A stretch of DNA of 64,000 nucleotides from Candidatus Gallipaludibacter merdavium (GTDB lineage: Bacteria > Bacteroidota > Bacteroidia > Bacteroidales > Paludibacteraceae). The number at the start of each line of letters is the position of its first letter. The stretch's first letter is position 1. Under the pieces are notes generated by a model, which made no database searches, had not been told where the DNA came from, and was given only the letters and a program-made list of their open reading frames with translations. The stretch is from the NCBI GenBank assembly GCA_017694875.1, contig JADIMG010000068.1, forward strand, positions 1 through 64,000. Reading direction: 5' to 3'. Shown in pieces: positions 9,366 to 18,186 of this stretch. The translations under genes and the position numbers were made by a program.

Positions 9366-10676
9366 ATGAACCGATTTGACCGACAACTCTTGCAAATAGC
9401 CCTTCCTTCCATTGTTTCCAACATCACCGTGCCTCTACTTGGCATGATTGATTTGGCCATAGTGGGACATCTGGGTGATGCAGCTTATATAGGCGCTATT
9501 GCGGTGGGAGGATTGATGTTCAATATTATGTATTGGTTGTTCGGTTTTCTCCGTATGGGTACAGGGGGTATGACTTCGCAGGCATTTGGTAGCAGAAATC
9601 TTGACGAGACAAAGCGCCTGCTTATTCGTTCATTGGCAATAGCTTGGAGTGTTGCGGCTTGTTTTATAGCCTTTCAGATTCCCATTAGACATTTGGCTTT
9701 TGGGCTTATCAAGCCTTCATCTGATGTGGCAGCTCTTGCGCAAATCTATTTTCATATTTGCATATGGGGAGCGCCAGCCGTATTGTCTATGTACAGTTTT
9801 GTGGGGTGGTTTTTAGGTATGCAAAATTCCCGCTTTCCCATGTTTATTGCCATTGCGCAAAATGTTGTCAATATCCTGGCCAGTTTGTTGTTGGTTCTGG
9901 GCTGCCATATGAAAGTGGAGGGTGTTGCGTTGGGTACATTGATTGCCCAATATGTCGGTTTGTTTATGGCTGTTGCATTCTACCTGCTTTATTATACACG
10001 AATATGGAAACGGGTGGTGGAAAAGCGTTCGATTTGGGATACCAGTGCCTTGAAGCGGTTCTTCCAGGTCAACCGTGACATTTTTTTTCGTACATTGTGC
10101 CTGGTGGCGGTCACCTTGTTTTTTACGTCTGCGGGTGCACGTCAGAGCGATATTATACTTGCAGTCAATGCCTTGTTGATGCAACTCTTTACACTCTTTT
10201 CTTATTTTATGGATGGGGTTGCTTATGCAGGCGAAGCCGTATGTGGAAGGTACATCGGAGCACGCAATTTATTGTCTTTGCAAACAACCGTGAAACGCCT
10301 TTTTCTGTGGGGTGGGGCATTGGCTATTTTGTTCACCCTGCTTTATGCCTGTGGAGGTACAACTTTCCTGTCTTTGTTGACCGATAATGCGGAGGTATTG
10401 CATGCTTCGCAACCCTATATGCGATGGACCATACTGATTCCTTTTATGGGGTTTGCCGCTTTTTTGTGGGATGGCGTATTTATTGGTGCCACAGCCACTC
10501 GCTATATGCTTCTGTCCATGCTGATTGCTTCTGCTGCGTTTTTTAGCATTTATTTCTTGTTGCAACCTTATTGGCAGAACCATGCTCTTTGGTGTGCTTT
10601 CCTTTGTTATCTGCTTCTGCGAGGATTGGTGTTGTGGGGATTCTCGCAAAGGCTGTATAATTTAATCAAAGAGTAA
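9366..10676 (+). CDS. MATE family efflux transporter (DinF-like)
   Basis: A 436-residue inner-membrane protein with about 12 hydrophobic segments arranged as two six-helix halves, as in MATE cation-coupled multidrug antiporters. The N-terminus contains LQIALPSIVSNITVPLLGMI and a following VGHLGDAAYIGA, the typical DinF/NorM start. The substrate is unknown. It is 94 bp downstream of the phosphohexomutase gene and on the same strand, separated by a hairpin. It is followed by the minus-strand small-RNA candidate. Confidence 0.92.
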   Translation: MNRFDRQLLQIALPSIVSNITVPLLGMIDLAIVGHLGDAAYIGAIAVGGLMFNIMYWLFGFLRMGTGGMTSQAFGSRNLDETKRLLIRSLAIAWSVAACFIAFQIPIRHLAFGLIKPSSDVAALAQIYFHICIWGAPAVLSMYSFVGWFLGMQNSRFPMFIAIAQNVVNILASLLLVLGCHMKVEGVALGTLIAQYVGLFMAVAFYLLYYTRIWKRVVEKRSIWDTSALKRFFQVNRDIFFRTLCLVAVTLFFTSAGARQSDIILAVNALLMQLFTLFSYFMDGVAYAGEAVCGRYIGARNLLSLQTTVKRLFLWGGALAILFTLLYACGGTTFLSLLTDNAEVLHASQPYMRWTILIPFMGFAAFLWDGVFIGATATRYMLLSMLIASAAFFSIYFLLQPYWQNHALWCAFLCYLLLRGLVLWGFSQRLYNLIKE

Positions 10677-10683
10677 TTGTTAC

Positions 10684-10762
10684 AATAAAAAATGAAGGAC
10701 GACTTCCCAGCCATCCTTCACCATTTAACCTAAACCTTAACTATGAAAAATTTATCTTACAT
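10684..10762 (-). ncRNA. Candidate small RNA, copy 2, with own terminator
   Basis: Same organisation as the unit at 7022-7092. The promoter (10768-10799) is followed on the minus strand by a leader beginning near ATGTAAGATAA, then TTTTTCATAGTTAAGG and TTTAGGTTAAA, then a hairpin with arms 10693-10699 and 10714-10720 (TGAAGGA/TCCTTCA) and a U-rich tail (10684-10692). It lies just downstream of ispG on the same strand, so it could also serve as the ispG operon's terminator region, but its own promoter argues for an independent RNA. The shared leader and unrelated stem sequences suggest a family. Confidence 0.55.
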
Positions 10763-10767
10763 TGCTG

Positions 10768-10799
10768 CAAAGATATATGCTTTGTTTGATATATGCAAG
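10768..10799 (-). promoter_or_regulatory. Promoter of small RNA candidate 2
   Basis: The minus strand reads CTTG (10799-10796), 20 bases, then TATCTTTG (10775-10768). Consensus match and spacing are the same as for copy 1. Confidence 0.6.
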
Positions 10800-10871
10800 T
10801 TTTTTTCTTACTTTTTTGTAGGCAATTTGCAAACAAAATGGATTTGAATTTGTTGTTGAACCATTCATTGC

Positions 10872-12557
10872 TTATTTTTCTTTCCAATCGTTGTGTTGCT
10901 TGATAAGCTTAATCAAGTGCTCAACAGCTTCTTCTTCCGGAATATTTTTCTCGATACATTCCTTTTTCTTGTAAAGGCTTATTTTTCCGCGTCCGGCACC
11001 AACATAACCGTAATCAGCGTCTGCCATTTCGCCTGGACCATTGACAATACACCCCATAATGCCTATTTTCAACCCTGTCAGATGAGATGTTTCTTTCTTG
11101 ATAAGGGCAATTGTTTTCTCCAAATTAAACATGGTGCGTCCACAACCAGGACAAGAGATATATTCTGTTTTGCTGGTGCGTACACGCGCTGCCTGTAAAA
11201 TGCCGAATGCCGTATCCACACATTGTTGGGCATTGGATGCTGTGTGTTCAATGAATAATCCATCCGCCATACCATCGATAAACAAAACACCGGTATCAGC
11301 AGCCGTTTGTAGTTGCATGGCTGCTGTGGTGGGAGCTTGGCTTTTGATGTGTAGTACAATGGGCTGCATGCAACCACCTGAACGCAATTGCACGATGGCT
11401 GCACGAAAAGCACCAACAGGGTTAGGGTGTTTGGTGCTAAGCAGAATGGTGCTTTGGTTTGCTGGCAGAAAAACTTTTTCTGTATCCATTTCTATTATGG
11501 GTAATTCACTGCCATTTTGGTCCGTACAATGACCATCTTCATAATAATAGTCCGGCACTAAGCCGTTATATGCGTTTTTACCCCCTATCACTATGGGCTG
11601 GTTTGTTGTTTTACAGTTCATAGTCCACTTTTCGTAATCAGCAGGAGGGGTAATGTGTGGATGATTGACACGCAGGCGGATGTAATCGACCAATGCTTGT
11701 GCCACCGGTATCTCCTTTTCCGGCGCTTCACTCAATGAAACGCGTATGGTGTCGCCAATTCCGTCGGCAAGCAATGCTCCTATGCCCACTGCCGACTTGA
11801 TACGGCCATCTTCACCGTCACCGGCTTCCGTTACTCCCAGATGCAGGGGAAAAGACATATTTTCCTTTTCCATTGTTTCGACCAACAGACGCACCGTCTG
11901 TATCATAACAACCGTATTGGATGCCTTGATGGAGATGACCACATCCATAAACGCCTCTTCCACACAGATGCGCAAAAATTCCATACATGATTCCACCATG
12001 CCGGCAGGAGTGTCACCATAACGGCTCATGATGCGGTCGCTCAACGAACCGTGGTTCACACCAATACGAATGGCCCGATGGTGTTCTTTGCACAATTGCA
12101 GGAAAGGTACAAACCGTTCCCTTATTTTCTGCAGTTCTGCGGCATATTCTTCGTCGGTATAGTCCAGATGAACAAAGGTGCGGGCTTTGTCTACGTAGTT
12201 ACCGGGATTGATGCGCACTTTTTCCACATATAGTGCAGCTACATCGGCAGCAGCTGGCATAAAATGAATATCAGCCACCAGCGGTACCTGTGCGTATTTC
12301 TCACCCAGTGCGGACAAACCTTTTCTGATGTTCTCCAGATTGCTGGCCTCTCGGGTTCCTTGGGCAGTAAACCTCACCAGTTCTCCACCGGCATCTATAA
12401 TGCGTTGGGCCTGTTTTACGGAAGCTTCTGTGTCGTTCGTATTCGTATTGGCCATTGACTGGATACGGATGGGGGCATCTCCTCCTAATGTGAGTTGTCC
12501 TACATGCACCATGCTGCTTCGGCGACGGTGATAATTGAATAAATCCTTGGTCCACAT
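10872..12557 (-). CDS. ispG: 4-hydroxy-3-methylbut-2-en-1-yl diphosphate synthase IspG (GcpE)
   Basis: [4Fe-4S] enzyme that converts MEcPP to HMBPP in the non-mevalonate isoprenoid pathway. The N-terminal TIM barrel begins with VGQLTLGGDAPIRIQSMANT. The C-terminal iron-sulfur domain has CPGCGRTMFNLE and GCIVNGPGE, giving the cluster cysteines and glutamate. At 561 residues it is far longer than the E. coli enzyme (about 370). This matches the plant/Bacteroidetes type with an inserted domain between barrel and cluster domain (about residues 290-450). It is the last gene of the purC-to-ispG operon and starts 6 bp after rlmD. Confidence 0.95.
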   Translation of the reverse strand: MWTKDLFNYHRRRSSMVHVGQLTLGGDAPIRIQSMANTNTNDTEASVKQAQRIIDAGGELVRFTAQGTREASNLENIRKGLSALGEKYAQVPLVADIHFMPAAADVAALYVEKVRINPGNYVDKARTFVHLDYTDEEYAAELQKIRERFVPFLQLCKEHHRAIRIGVNHGSLSDRIMSRYGDTPAGMVESCMEFLRICVEEAFMDVVISIKASNTVVMIQTVRLLVETMEKENMSFPLHLGVTEAGDGEDGRIKSAVGIGALLADGIGDTIRVSLSEAPEKEIPVAQALVDYIRLRVNHPHITPPADYEKWTMNCKTTNQPIVIGGKNAYNGLVPDYYYEDGHCTDQNGSELPIIEMDTEKVFLPANQSTILLSTKHPNPVGAFRAAIVQLRSGGCMQPIVLHIKSQAPTTAAMQLQTAADTGVLFIDGMADGLFIEHTASNAQQCVDTAFGILQAARVRTSKTEYISCPGCGRTMFNLEKTIALIKKETSHLTGLKIGIMGCIVNGPGEMADADYGYVGAGRGKISLYKKKECIEKNIPEEEAVEHLIKLIKQHNDWKEK

Positions 12558-12563
12558 AGCTTT

Positions 12564-13973
12564 CTATCGTTTGGTTAGCAATACAACATTTTCCACGTGG
12601 TGAGTGTGAGGGAACATGTCAACGGGTTGCACGGCAGCCACTTTGTATTTGACATCCAACAATGCCAGGTCACGGGCTTGGGTGGCAGGGTTACAGCTTA
12701 CATATACAATACGTTGCGGTTCGGCAAACAGAATGGTATCAATCACATCCTGATGCATACCCGCACGCGGAGGGTCGGTAATGATAACGTCAGGACGGCC
12801 ATTCGCTTCGATGAAGTCTTGCGTGAGAATGTCTTTCATGTCACCCGCCAGGAAGTAGGTATTGTCCAATTGATTGAGCTGTGCATTCACCTTGGCGTCT
12901 TCAATGGCTTCGGGCACATATTCTATACCGATGACACGTTTGGATTGGCGTGCCACAAAGTTGGCAATGGTACCCGTACCTGTATAAAGGTCATATACCA
13001 GTTCCTTGCCTGTTAATCCAGCAAAATTCCGTGCTACTTTATAGAGTTCGTAGGCTTGTTCGGAATTGGTTTGGTAAAACGATTTCGGACCTACTTTGAA
13101 TCGCAGTCCCTCCATTTCCTCATAGATGCAGTCATTTCCCTTGAACGTGTGCACCTCCAAATCGGTGATGGTATCGTTGGCTTTCGGATTAATGACGTAT
13201 AAAAGTGAGGTGATTTGTGGGAATGTATCTCCCAAGTGTTGCAGCAAGGTTTCTCTTTTAGCCTTGTCTTCTTCGTGGAATACGACAATCAGCATCAGTT
13301 CGCCAGTACTGCTGGTGCGTACCATCATTGTGCGCAAAAAGCCTACCTGACTACGCAAATCAAAGAAAGTCAGTCCGTGTTCTTCTGCATAGCGTCTTAT
13401 TTCGTTGCGCAATTGGTTGTTGATATCGTCCTGCAATAGGCATTCTTCGATATCGAGTACTTTGTCGAATAGACCGGGAATGTGAAAACCGACCCCGTTC
13501 ATGCTGACAGGTACGTTTCCGGCTTCCATATCCTCAAAACTCAACCAACGCTTGTTGGAGAAGGTAAATTCCAGCTTGTTTCTGTAGCCGTATATTTTGG
13601 CAGAACCGATAATGGGTGAAATTTCCGGCAGTTCAATCTTGCCAATGCGGGTCAGGTTGTCCACCACCTGTTTCTGTTTGTATTTGATTTGCTCTTCATA
13701 GGGCAATATCTGCCATTTGCATCCACCGCAAGTGCCATAGTGCCGGCAAGGAGCTTCACAACGTTTGTCGGCGTATTTTTCAAAACGTACAGCACGTGCC
13801 TCCATATAGTTGTGTTTCTTTTTGGTCACTTGCAGGTCAACAATGTCACCTGGCACCACATAGGGTACGAACACAACACAATCGTCCACTTTAGCCAATG
13901 CTTTGCCTTCGGCAGCCACATCAGTTATCAGTACATTTTCCAGTAATGGTAAGTTCTTTTTCTTACGAGTCAT
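12564..13973 (-). CDS. rlmD: 23S rRNA (uracil-5-)-methyltransferase RlmD/RumA family
   Basis: SAM-dependent m5U methyltransferase of 469 residues. An N-terminal TRAM domain is followed by a [4Fe-4S] cluster motif with CEAPCRHYGTCGGCKWQ. The methyltransferase fold has DLYTGTGTIANF as SAM loop, TDPPRAGMH, and the catalytic cysteine in SCNPATQARDL. The family also includes tRNA (TrmA) and RlmC enzymes. Presence of both the TRAM domain and the iron-sulfur motif favours an RlmCD-type rRNA enzyme, but the target uridine cannot be fixed from sequence. It lies between the GH105/CE8 gene (14 bp) and ispG (6 bp). Confidence 0.9.
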   Translation of the reverse strand: MTRKKKNLPLLENVLITDVAAEGKALAKVDDCVVFVPYVVPGDIVDLQVTKKKHNYMEARAVRFEKYADKRCEAPCRHYGTCGGCKWQILPYEEQIKYKQKQVVDNLTRIGKIELPEISPIIGSAKIYGYRNKLEFTFSNKRWLSFEDMEAGNVPVSMNGVGFHIPGLFDKVLDIEECLLQDDINNQLRNEIRRYAEEHGLTFFDLRSQVGFLRTMMVRTSSTGELMLIVVFHEEDKAKRETLLQHLGDTFPQITSLLYVINPKANDTITDLEVHTFKGNDCIYEEMEGLRFKVGPKSFYQTNSEQAYELYKVARNFAGLTGKELVYDLYTGTGTIANFVARQSKRVIGIEYVPEAIEDAKVNAQLNQLDNTYFLAGDMKDILTQDFIEANGRPDVIITDPPRAGMHQDVIDTILFAEPQRIVYVSCNPATQARDLALLDVKYKVAAVQPVDMFPHTHHVENVVLLTKR

Positions 13974-13987
13974 TTTAATGAGTTTAA

Positions 13988-16132
13988 TTATTGTTTAATG
14001 GGTTTATAACGAATGATGCCAGTCTGAGGGGCCCATCCGTCTTCCCCAGCCAATATGTTTTCAAGGCTGTATGCCTCAGCTTCTTCTTCTGTCATTTGTT
14101 TGCTCCATTCCACCCGTTGCGACAGGTCGGCACCAGGACCAAAATTCTTGTATTCGCCGTAATAGCTTACTTCTTCTGCCAATGGTTTGTTCCAGTTGTG
14201 CCAACCTTCGGGACGGATATGTGCCCCCATTTCACATTCCATGAAAACCGTCTTTGCGTAAGGTCGCCACGGTCTGCCTAAATATACTTTGGTGGTAAGG
14301 CTGTCGGCCGTGAGCTGGCATTGGTAAAACAGATAGCCGTAGGCCGCATCCTTATTAGTAGAAGCGGCGGTAATATAGGAATCTTTTTTGCTGTGTATGA
14401 TGCATTGGTCAAACACGGCAGCTGCCCACCCGAAGATGAAATCTGTCGTTCCTTCAATATAGCAGTTCTTGTAATATTGGCGTGAATACGGCCGGTAAGT
14501 AAAGAGTGTGTCCTGGTTGCCAATAAAGCGGCAATTGACAAATACAACCCGGTCAGCGCTTACGTGGGCAGCCACGGCCTGTGTGCCTTTCCCTTTGATG
14601 GGTTGGTCCATACCGGCTGTGTTGGCTATGGTCAGGTTTTCCATGTACAAGTCGTCAGGATAGGCATAGAGGGTGGCCGAACCGGAAGTGCCCAATGTCC
14701 CGTCGAAAGGGGTCGCCTTGCCGGCATAGTTGTCATAGGTAATTATGGTGTTTTCCGGATTGCTTCCAATGATGGAAAGGAGTTGCTTGCTGGCAGGAAT
14801 CACCACTTTTTCCTTATAGATGCCTGGCTTCACATATATAATGGTCCTTGACTTTCTGTAGTCGGGCACTGCATTGATGGCAGCCTGCAGCGTTTTATAG
14901 TCACCGCTACCATCTTTTGCCACAACAATATGGGGAGTTGCTTTCGCCAATTCTATGGCGGCCAAAATGAAAGGACCGATTACTTTCGGGTCATCATTGC
15001 GCACAGGTTCGGATATGTAATATTCGTATGTACCACTCCGGTAGGGCTTCCCGCCTAAACCGGCTACGGCACAGGCACGGGTAATGGAGGTGGTGCCGTC
15101 TGGATTTTCCTGGGTACTGTATGTGCATAGGCCGTCAAATATTTCACGGGCTTTTTGCAGGTATTTTTCGGGCAAATAATCTTTTCTCGCTCCTTTGGCC
15201 ATGGCATAACAATACATGGCAGTGCCGCTCGATTCCAGATAGTTACCTTCACGTTTGGGCATATTGGTTACCTGATACCACATTTTGGTTTTCTTGTCCT
15301 GGTATTTGAGCAGTGATTGACACACGCGGTTCAATATGTCAATGAGTTGTTGGCGGTCCTTGTGGTCAGCGGGCAGATAGTCCAGCACATCCACAATGGC
15401 CATGCAATACCAGCCTATGCTTCGGCTCCAGAAATTAGGCGAACAGCCGGTTTCCTTGTTGGCCCACGCCTGTTGCTTGCTCTCGTCCCAGCCATGATAG
15501 TTTAAACCCGTCTTGGGGTCGCGCGTATAGGTGTCAGCTACAATAATCTGTCGCGTCACATCATCATAGTACTGCGGTTGGTCAAATTCGTTGCAATAGC
15601 GAGCATAGAAAGGTGAACCCATATAGATGCCGTCCAACCACACTTGGTGCGGATATACCTTTTTGTGCCAGAACGCACCGGCTTTCACTCTCGGATGAGT
15701 GTCCAATTGTGAGCGGAGACTGTCCAAAGCTGCTTTGTATTGCGGTTGGGGTATGAATGTGTATAAATCGAAAAGGAATATTCCTCCATTGATACGGTCA
15801 ATGTTATAATCGCTTTTCTTGTAGGTCATGATGGTGCCGGTCGAATCAATAAAGAAATCAGCAAATTCGGTCACATAGTCCAGATAGCGCTGATTGGCAG
15901 TGTTTTTATACAGCTCCAGCATGGATTTGGCAATCAACCCCTGCGTGTAGTCCCATTTGGGCTTTTTTCTGAAATCTGCCATCCACAGGTGTTCGTTGTG
16001 CTGCATTTCCGAAGTGGCAATCCGCTCTGCCCATTCCATGTAGTAGTCATGAGGGTGTTCTGTCTTTTTGGCCGTCAATTGGAACAACCATCCGAGCAGG
16101 CATAAAATTAAAAGGCACTTTTTCATAATCAT
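13988..16132 (-). CDS. Secreted GH105 unsaturated uronyl hydrolase fused to CE8 pectinesterase
   Basis: A two-enzyme pectin-degrading protein. After a signal peptide (MKKCLLILCLLGWLFQLTA), residues about 25-385 form an alpha/alpha barrel of the GH88/GH105 type (GSPFYARYCNEFDQPQYYDD, WSRSIGWYCMAI), expected to remove unsaturated galacturonyl residues from rhamnogalacturonan fragments. Residues about 395-710 form a CE8 pectin methylesterase beta-helix with QAVA, GNQDTL and GTTDFIFG (catalytic Asp pair) and YLGRPWRP (Arg/Trp). The ATG at 16132 overlaps the nadD stop; an ATG at 16126 gives a cleaner signal peptide. There is no SusC/SusD nearby; it sits between nadD and rlmD in a housekeeping operon. 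Confidence 0.92.
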   Translation of the reverse strand: MIMKKCLLILCLLGWLFQLTAKKTEHPHDYYMEWAERIATSEMQHNEHLWMADFRKKPKWDYTQGLIAKSMLELYKNTANQRYLDYVTEFADFFIDSTGTIMTYKKSDYNIDRINGGIFLFDLYTFIPQPQYKAALDSLRSQLDTHPRVKAGAFWHKKVYPHQVWLDGIYMGSPFYARYCNEFDQPQYYDDVTRQIIVADTYTRDPKTGLNYHGWDESKQQAWANKETGCSPNFWSRSIGWYCMAIVDVLDYLPADHKDRQQLIDILNRVCQSLLKYQDKKTKMWYQVTNMPKREGNYLESSGTAMYCYAMAKGARKDYLPEKYLQKAREIFDGLCTYSTQENPDGTTSITRACAVAGLGGKPYRSGTYEYYISEPVRNDDPKVIGPFILAAIELAKATPHIVVAKDGSGDYKTLQAAINAVPDYRKSRTIIYVKPGIYKEKVVIPASKQLLSIIGSNPENTIITYDNYAGKATPFDGTLGTSGSATLYAYPDDLYMENLTIANTAGMDQPIKGKGTQAVAAHVSADRVVFVNCRFIGNQDTLFTYRPYSRQYYKNCYIEGTTDFIFGWAAAVFDQCIIHSKKDSYITAASTNKDAAYGYLFYQCQLTADSLTTKVYLGRPWRPYAKTVFMECEMGAHIRPEGWHNWNKPLAEEVSYYGEYKNFGPGADLSQRVEWSKQMTEEEAEAYSLENILAGEDGWAPQTGIIRYKPIKQ

Positions 16133-16701
16133 CAATCAGTATAAAGTTGCATTTGTTGTATATAATCCATCACTTCTGGTGTCACCCATTCTGATATGTC
16201 TTCATGATGCTTTATCATTTCGCGTATTTGTGTTGAACTGATAGGATAGAGAGGTGCATGTATAAGTTGCATGGAAGGATAGGTTACCGGTACATCGCTC
16301 TTTCCGCGCGGATAGACAAGGATGGGATAATGTTCAAGAATGTATTGATAATCCTTCCACAAATGGAATGACAGCATATTGTCGGTTCCGATAATCAGGT
16401 AAAAGCGGTGTTCCGGATAACATGCACTCAGCTTTTTGAACGTGTTGACCGTATATGACGGTTTGGGCATGTTCATTTCCACATCCGATACTTTCAGCCC
16501 GTCACGGCCTTTGATGGCCAATTGCACCATGTTGAGCCGGTGGCGTTCGTCTATGAGTTGGTGGTCTTCTTTCAGCGGGTTGCGTGGCGTAACCACAAAC
16601 CATACTTCATCAATATTTGCATGGTTACGGATATATTCAGCCAAGGCAATGTGTCCTTTGTGTATCGGATTGAATGAGCCGGAAAAAAGACCTATGTTCA
16701 T
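16132..16701 (-). CDS. nadD: Nicotinate-nucleotide adenylyltransferase
   Basis: Joins ATP and nicotinate mononucleotide to form deamido-NAD in NAD synthesis. The nucleotidyltransferase motif GSFNPIHKGH is at residues 8-17, and the C-terminal ISSTQIREMIKHHEDISEWV contains the second conserved (I/S)ST-x-R block. The length of 189 is normal. It starts 3 bp after the gmk stop and overlaps the GH105/CE8 gene, so it is an internal operon gene. Confidence 0.95.
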   Translation of the reverse strand: MNIGLFSGSFNPIHKGHIALAEYIRNHANIDEVWFVVTPRNPLKEDHQLIDERHRLNMVQLAIKGRDGLKVSDVEMNMPKPSYTVNTFKKLSACYPEHRFYLIIGTDNMLSFHLWKDYQYILEHYPILVYPRGKSDVPVTYPSMQLIHAPLYPISSTQIREMIKHHEDISEWVTPEVMDYIQQMQLYTD

Positions 16702-16704
16702 TTC

Positions 16705-17268
16705 TTATGCTTTCGGGTGGATAAATTGGAGTATGGCAGCCTCTGCCTCCTGCTGGGCATCTTCCAGTCGGTCGTTGACAATGATTTTATCGAATTTGGG
16801 AGCAAAGGTCATCTCATATTCGGCTTTGTCAACACGCTTTTCTATCATCTCGTCAGAGTCGGTACCACGACCTTTCAAGCGCTGGCGCAACACTTCCACA
16901 CTGGGGGGAGCAATGAAGATGGAAAGGGCCTCTTTGCCGAATATACGTTTGAGGTTACATCCACCCACAACATCCACATCAAACACTACATGGTGACCTT
17001 TGGCACTGATGCGCTCTATTTCAGACTTGAGCGTTCCGTAATAGCAGCCGCTGTACACTTCCTCATATTCGACAAAGGCATTTTCAGCAATCTTTTTCTT
17101 GAACTCTTCTGTCGTAAGAAAATAATAGGCTTCTCCGTGCTTCTCTGTTCCTCTGGGTGCACGGCTCGTGGCCGATACGGAGAATTCCAGTTCCGGATGA
17201 CGGCTTAACAGGTAATTGACAATGGTACTTTTTCCTGAACCTGAAGGGGCAGAAAATATGATAATCAT
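16705..17268 (-). CDS. gmk: Guanylate kinase
   Basis: Phosphorylates GMP to GDP. From the ATG at 17268 the protein is 187 residues, with P-loop APSGSGKST at residues 7-15 and the GMP-binding region FSVSATSRAPRGTEKHGEAY. An upstream in-frame extension to 17325 overlaps the yicC end and lacks family similarity, so the shorter start is chosen. It follows yicC by 13 bp; the yicC-gmk pairing is widely conserved in bacteria. Confidence 0.96.
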   Translation of the reverse strand: MIIIFSAPSGSGKSTIVNYLLSRHPELEFSVSATSRAPRGTEKHGEAYYFLTTEEFKKKIAENAFVEYEEVYSGCYYGTLKSEIERISAKGHHVVFDVDVVGGCNLKRIFGKEALSIFIAPPSVEVLRQRLKGRGTDSDEMIEKRVDKAEYEMTFAPKFDKIIVNDRLEDAQQEAEAAILQFIHPKA

Positions 17269-17281
17269 TTTACAGCGTTTT

Positions 17282-18160
17282 TTAGAGTACGTTGAGCACT
17301 TGTTCCTTGATTTGTTCCAGTTCATCTTTCATCATAACCACGATTTTTTGCATCTCACTATGGTTTGATTTTGAACCTAAGGTGTTGATTTCACGTCCCA
17401 TTTCCTGGGCTATAAATCCAAGTTTCTTACCCGGACCTTCTTCACTTTCCATCGTTTCGATAAAATAGCGCAGGTGGTTGCGTAGGCGCACCTTTTCTTC
17501 ATTGACGTCCAGCTTTTCAATGTAGAAAATCATCTCCTGTTCCAGTCGGTTACGGTCAATTTCCACCTTTTCTGTCAAAGTCAGCAGGTTTTCTTCTATG
17601 CGGTTTCTGATTTTTTCCACACGCTCTTTTTCATATTTTTCCACTTCTTCAAGCAACGAACCGATACGCTCCACTTTTTGGACAAACATCTTTTGGAGGG
17701 ATGCACCTTCTTGTTTACGGAAAACGATAAGATGGTCAATGGCCTCGTTGAGCACACTTATAACGGCGTTTATTTCCTGCTCATCGGCTTCCGTCGGAGT
17801 GGTTTTGAGCACATCCGGCATTCTCAGCAATGTGTCAAACCAGTTATGGGGCAAAGGAATTCCTGATTGTTCTGATATTTGGCAGATTTGTTTGTAATAG
17901 TCCAGAAGAATTTCCGTATTGATTTGTTGTCCTAACGAACTCTGGCCTTGTTGTTCTACGCTGATATTGAAATCAACCTTGCCTCTCAACAGCTTTTGAG
18001 CAACAATGTTGCGCAACTCAATTTCCCTGCTTCTATAAGCGTAAGGCAGACGGGCTGACAAATCCATCTGTTTGCTGTTAAGCGATTTGATCTCTACAGT
18101 AATTTTTTTGTCGGCAAATTCTATCTCGGCTTTGCCGTAGCCGGTCATAGATTGTATCAT
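17282..18160 (-). CDS. yicC: YicC family endoribonuclease
   Basis: A 292-residue member of the YicC/YloC family, shown elsewhere to act as an endoribonuclease affecting RNA turnover. The conserved N-terminus MIQSMTGYGKA and the C-terminal DUF1732 block with FIAQEMGREINTLGSKSNHS are both intact. The central part (about residues 100-230) is charged and probably coiled-coil. The frame runs upstream to 18271, but MIQSMTGYGKA marks the real start. It lies directly before gmk. Confidence 0.94.
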   Translation of the reverse strand: MIQSMTGYGKAEIEFADKKITVEIKSLNSKQMDLSARLPYAYRSREIELRNIVAQKLLRGKVDFNISVEQQGQSSLGQQINTEILLDYYKQICQISEQSGIPLPHNWFDTLLRMPDVLKTTPTEADEQEINAVISVLNEAIDHLIVFRKQEGASLQKMFVQKVERIGSLLEEVEKYEKERVEKIRNRIEENLLTLTEKVEIDRNRLEQEMIFYIEKLDVNEEKVRLRNHLRYFIETMESEEGPGKKLGFIAQEMGREINTLGSKSNHSEMQKIVVMMKDELEQIKEQVLNVL

Positions 18161-18186
18161 CTTGTTTTGAATAAATGGTTGTTCTG

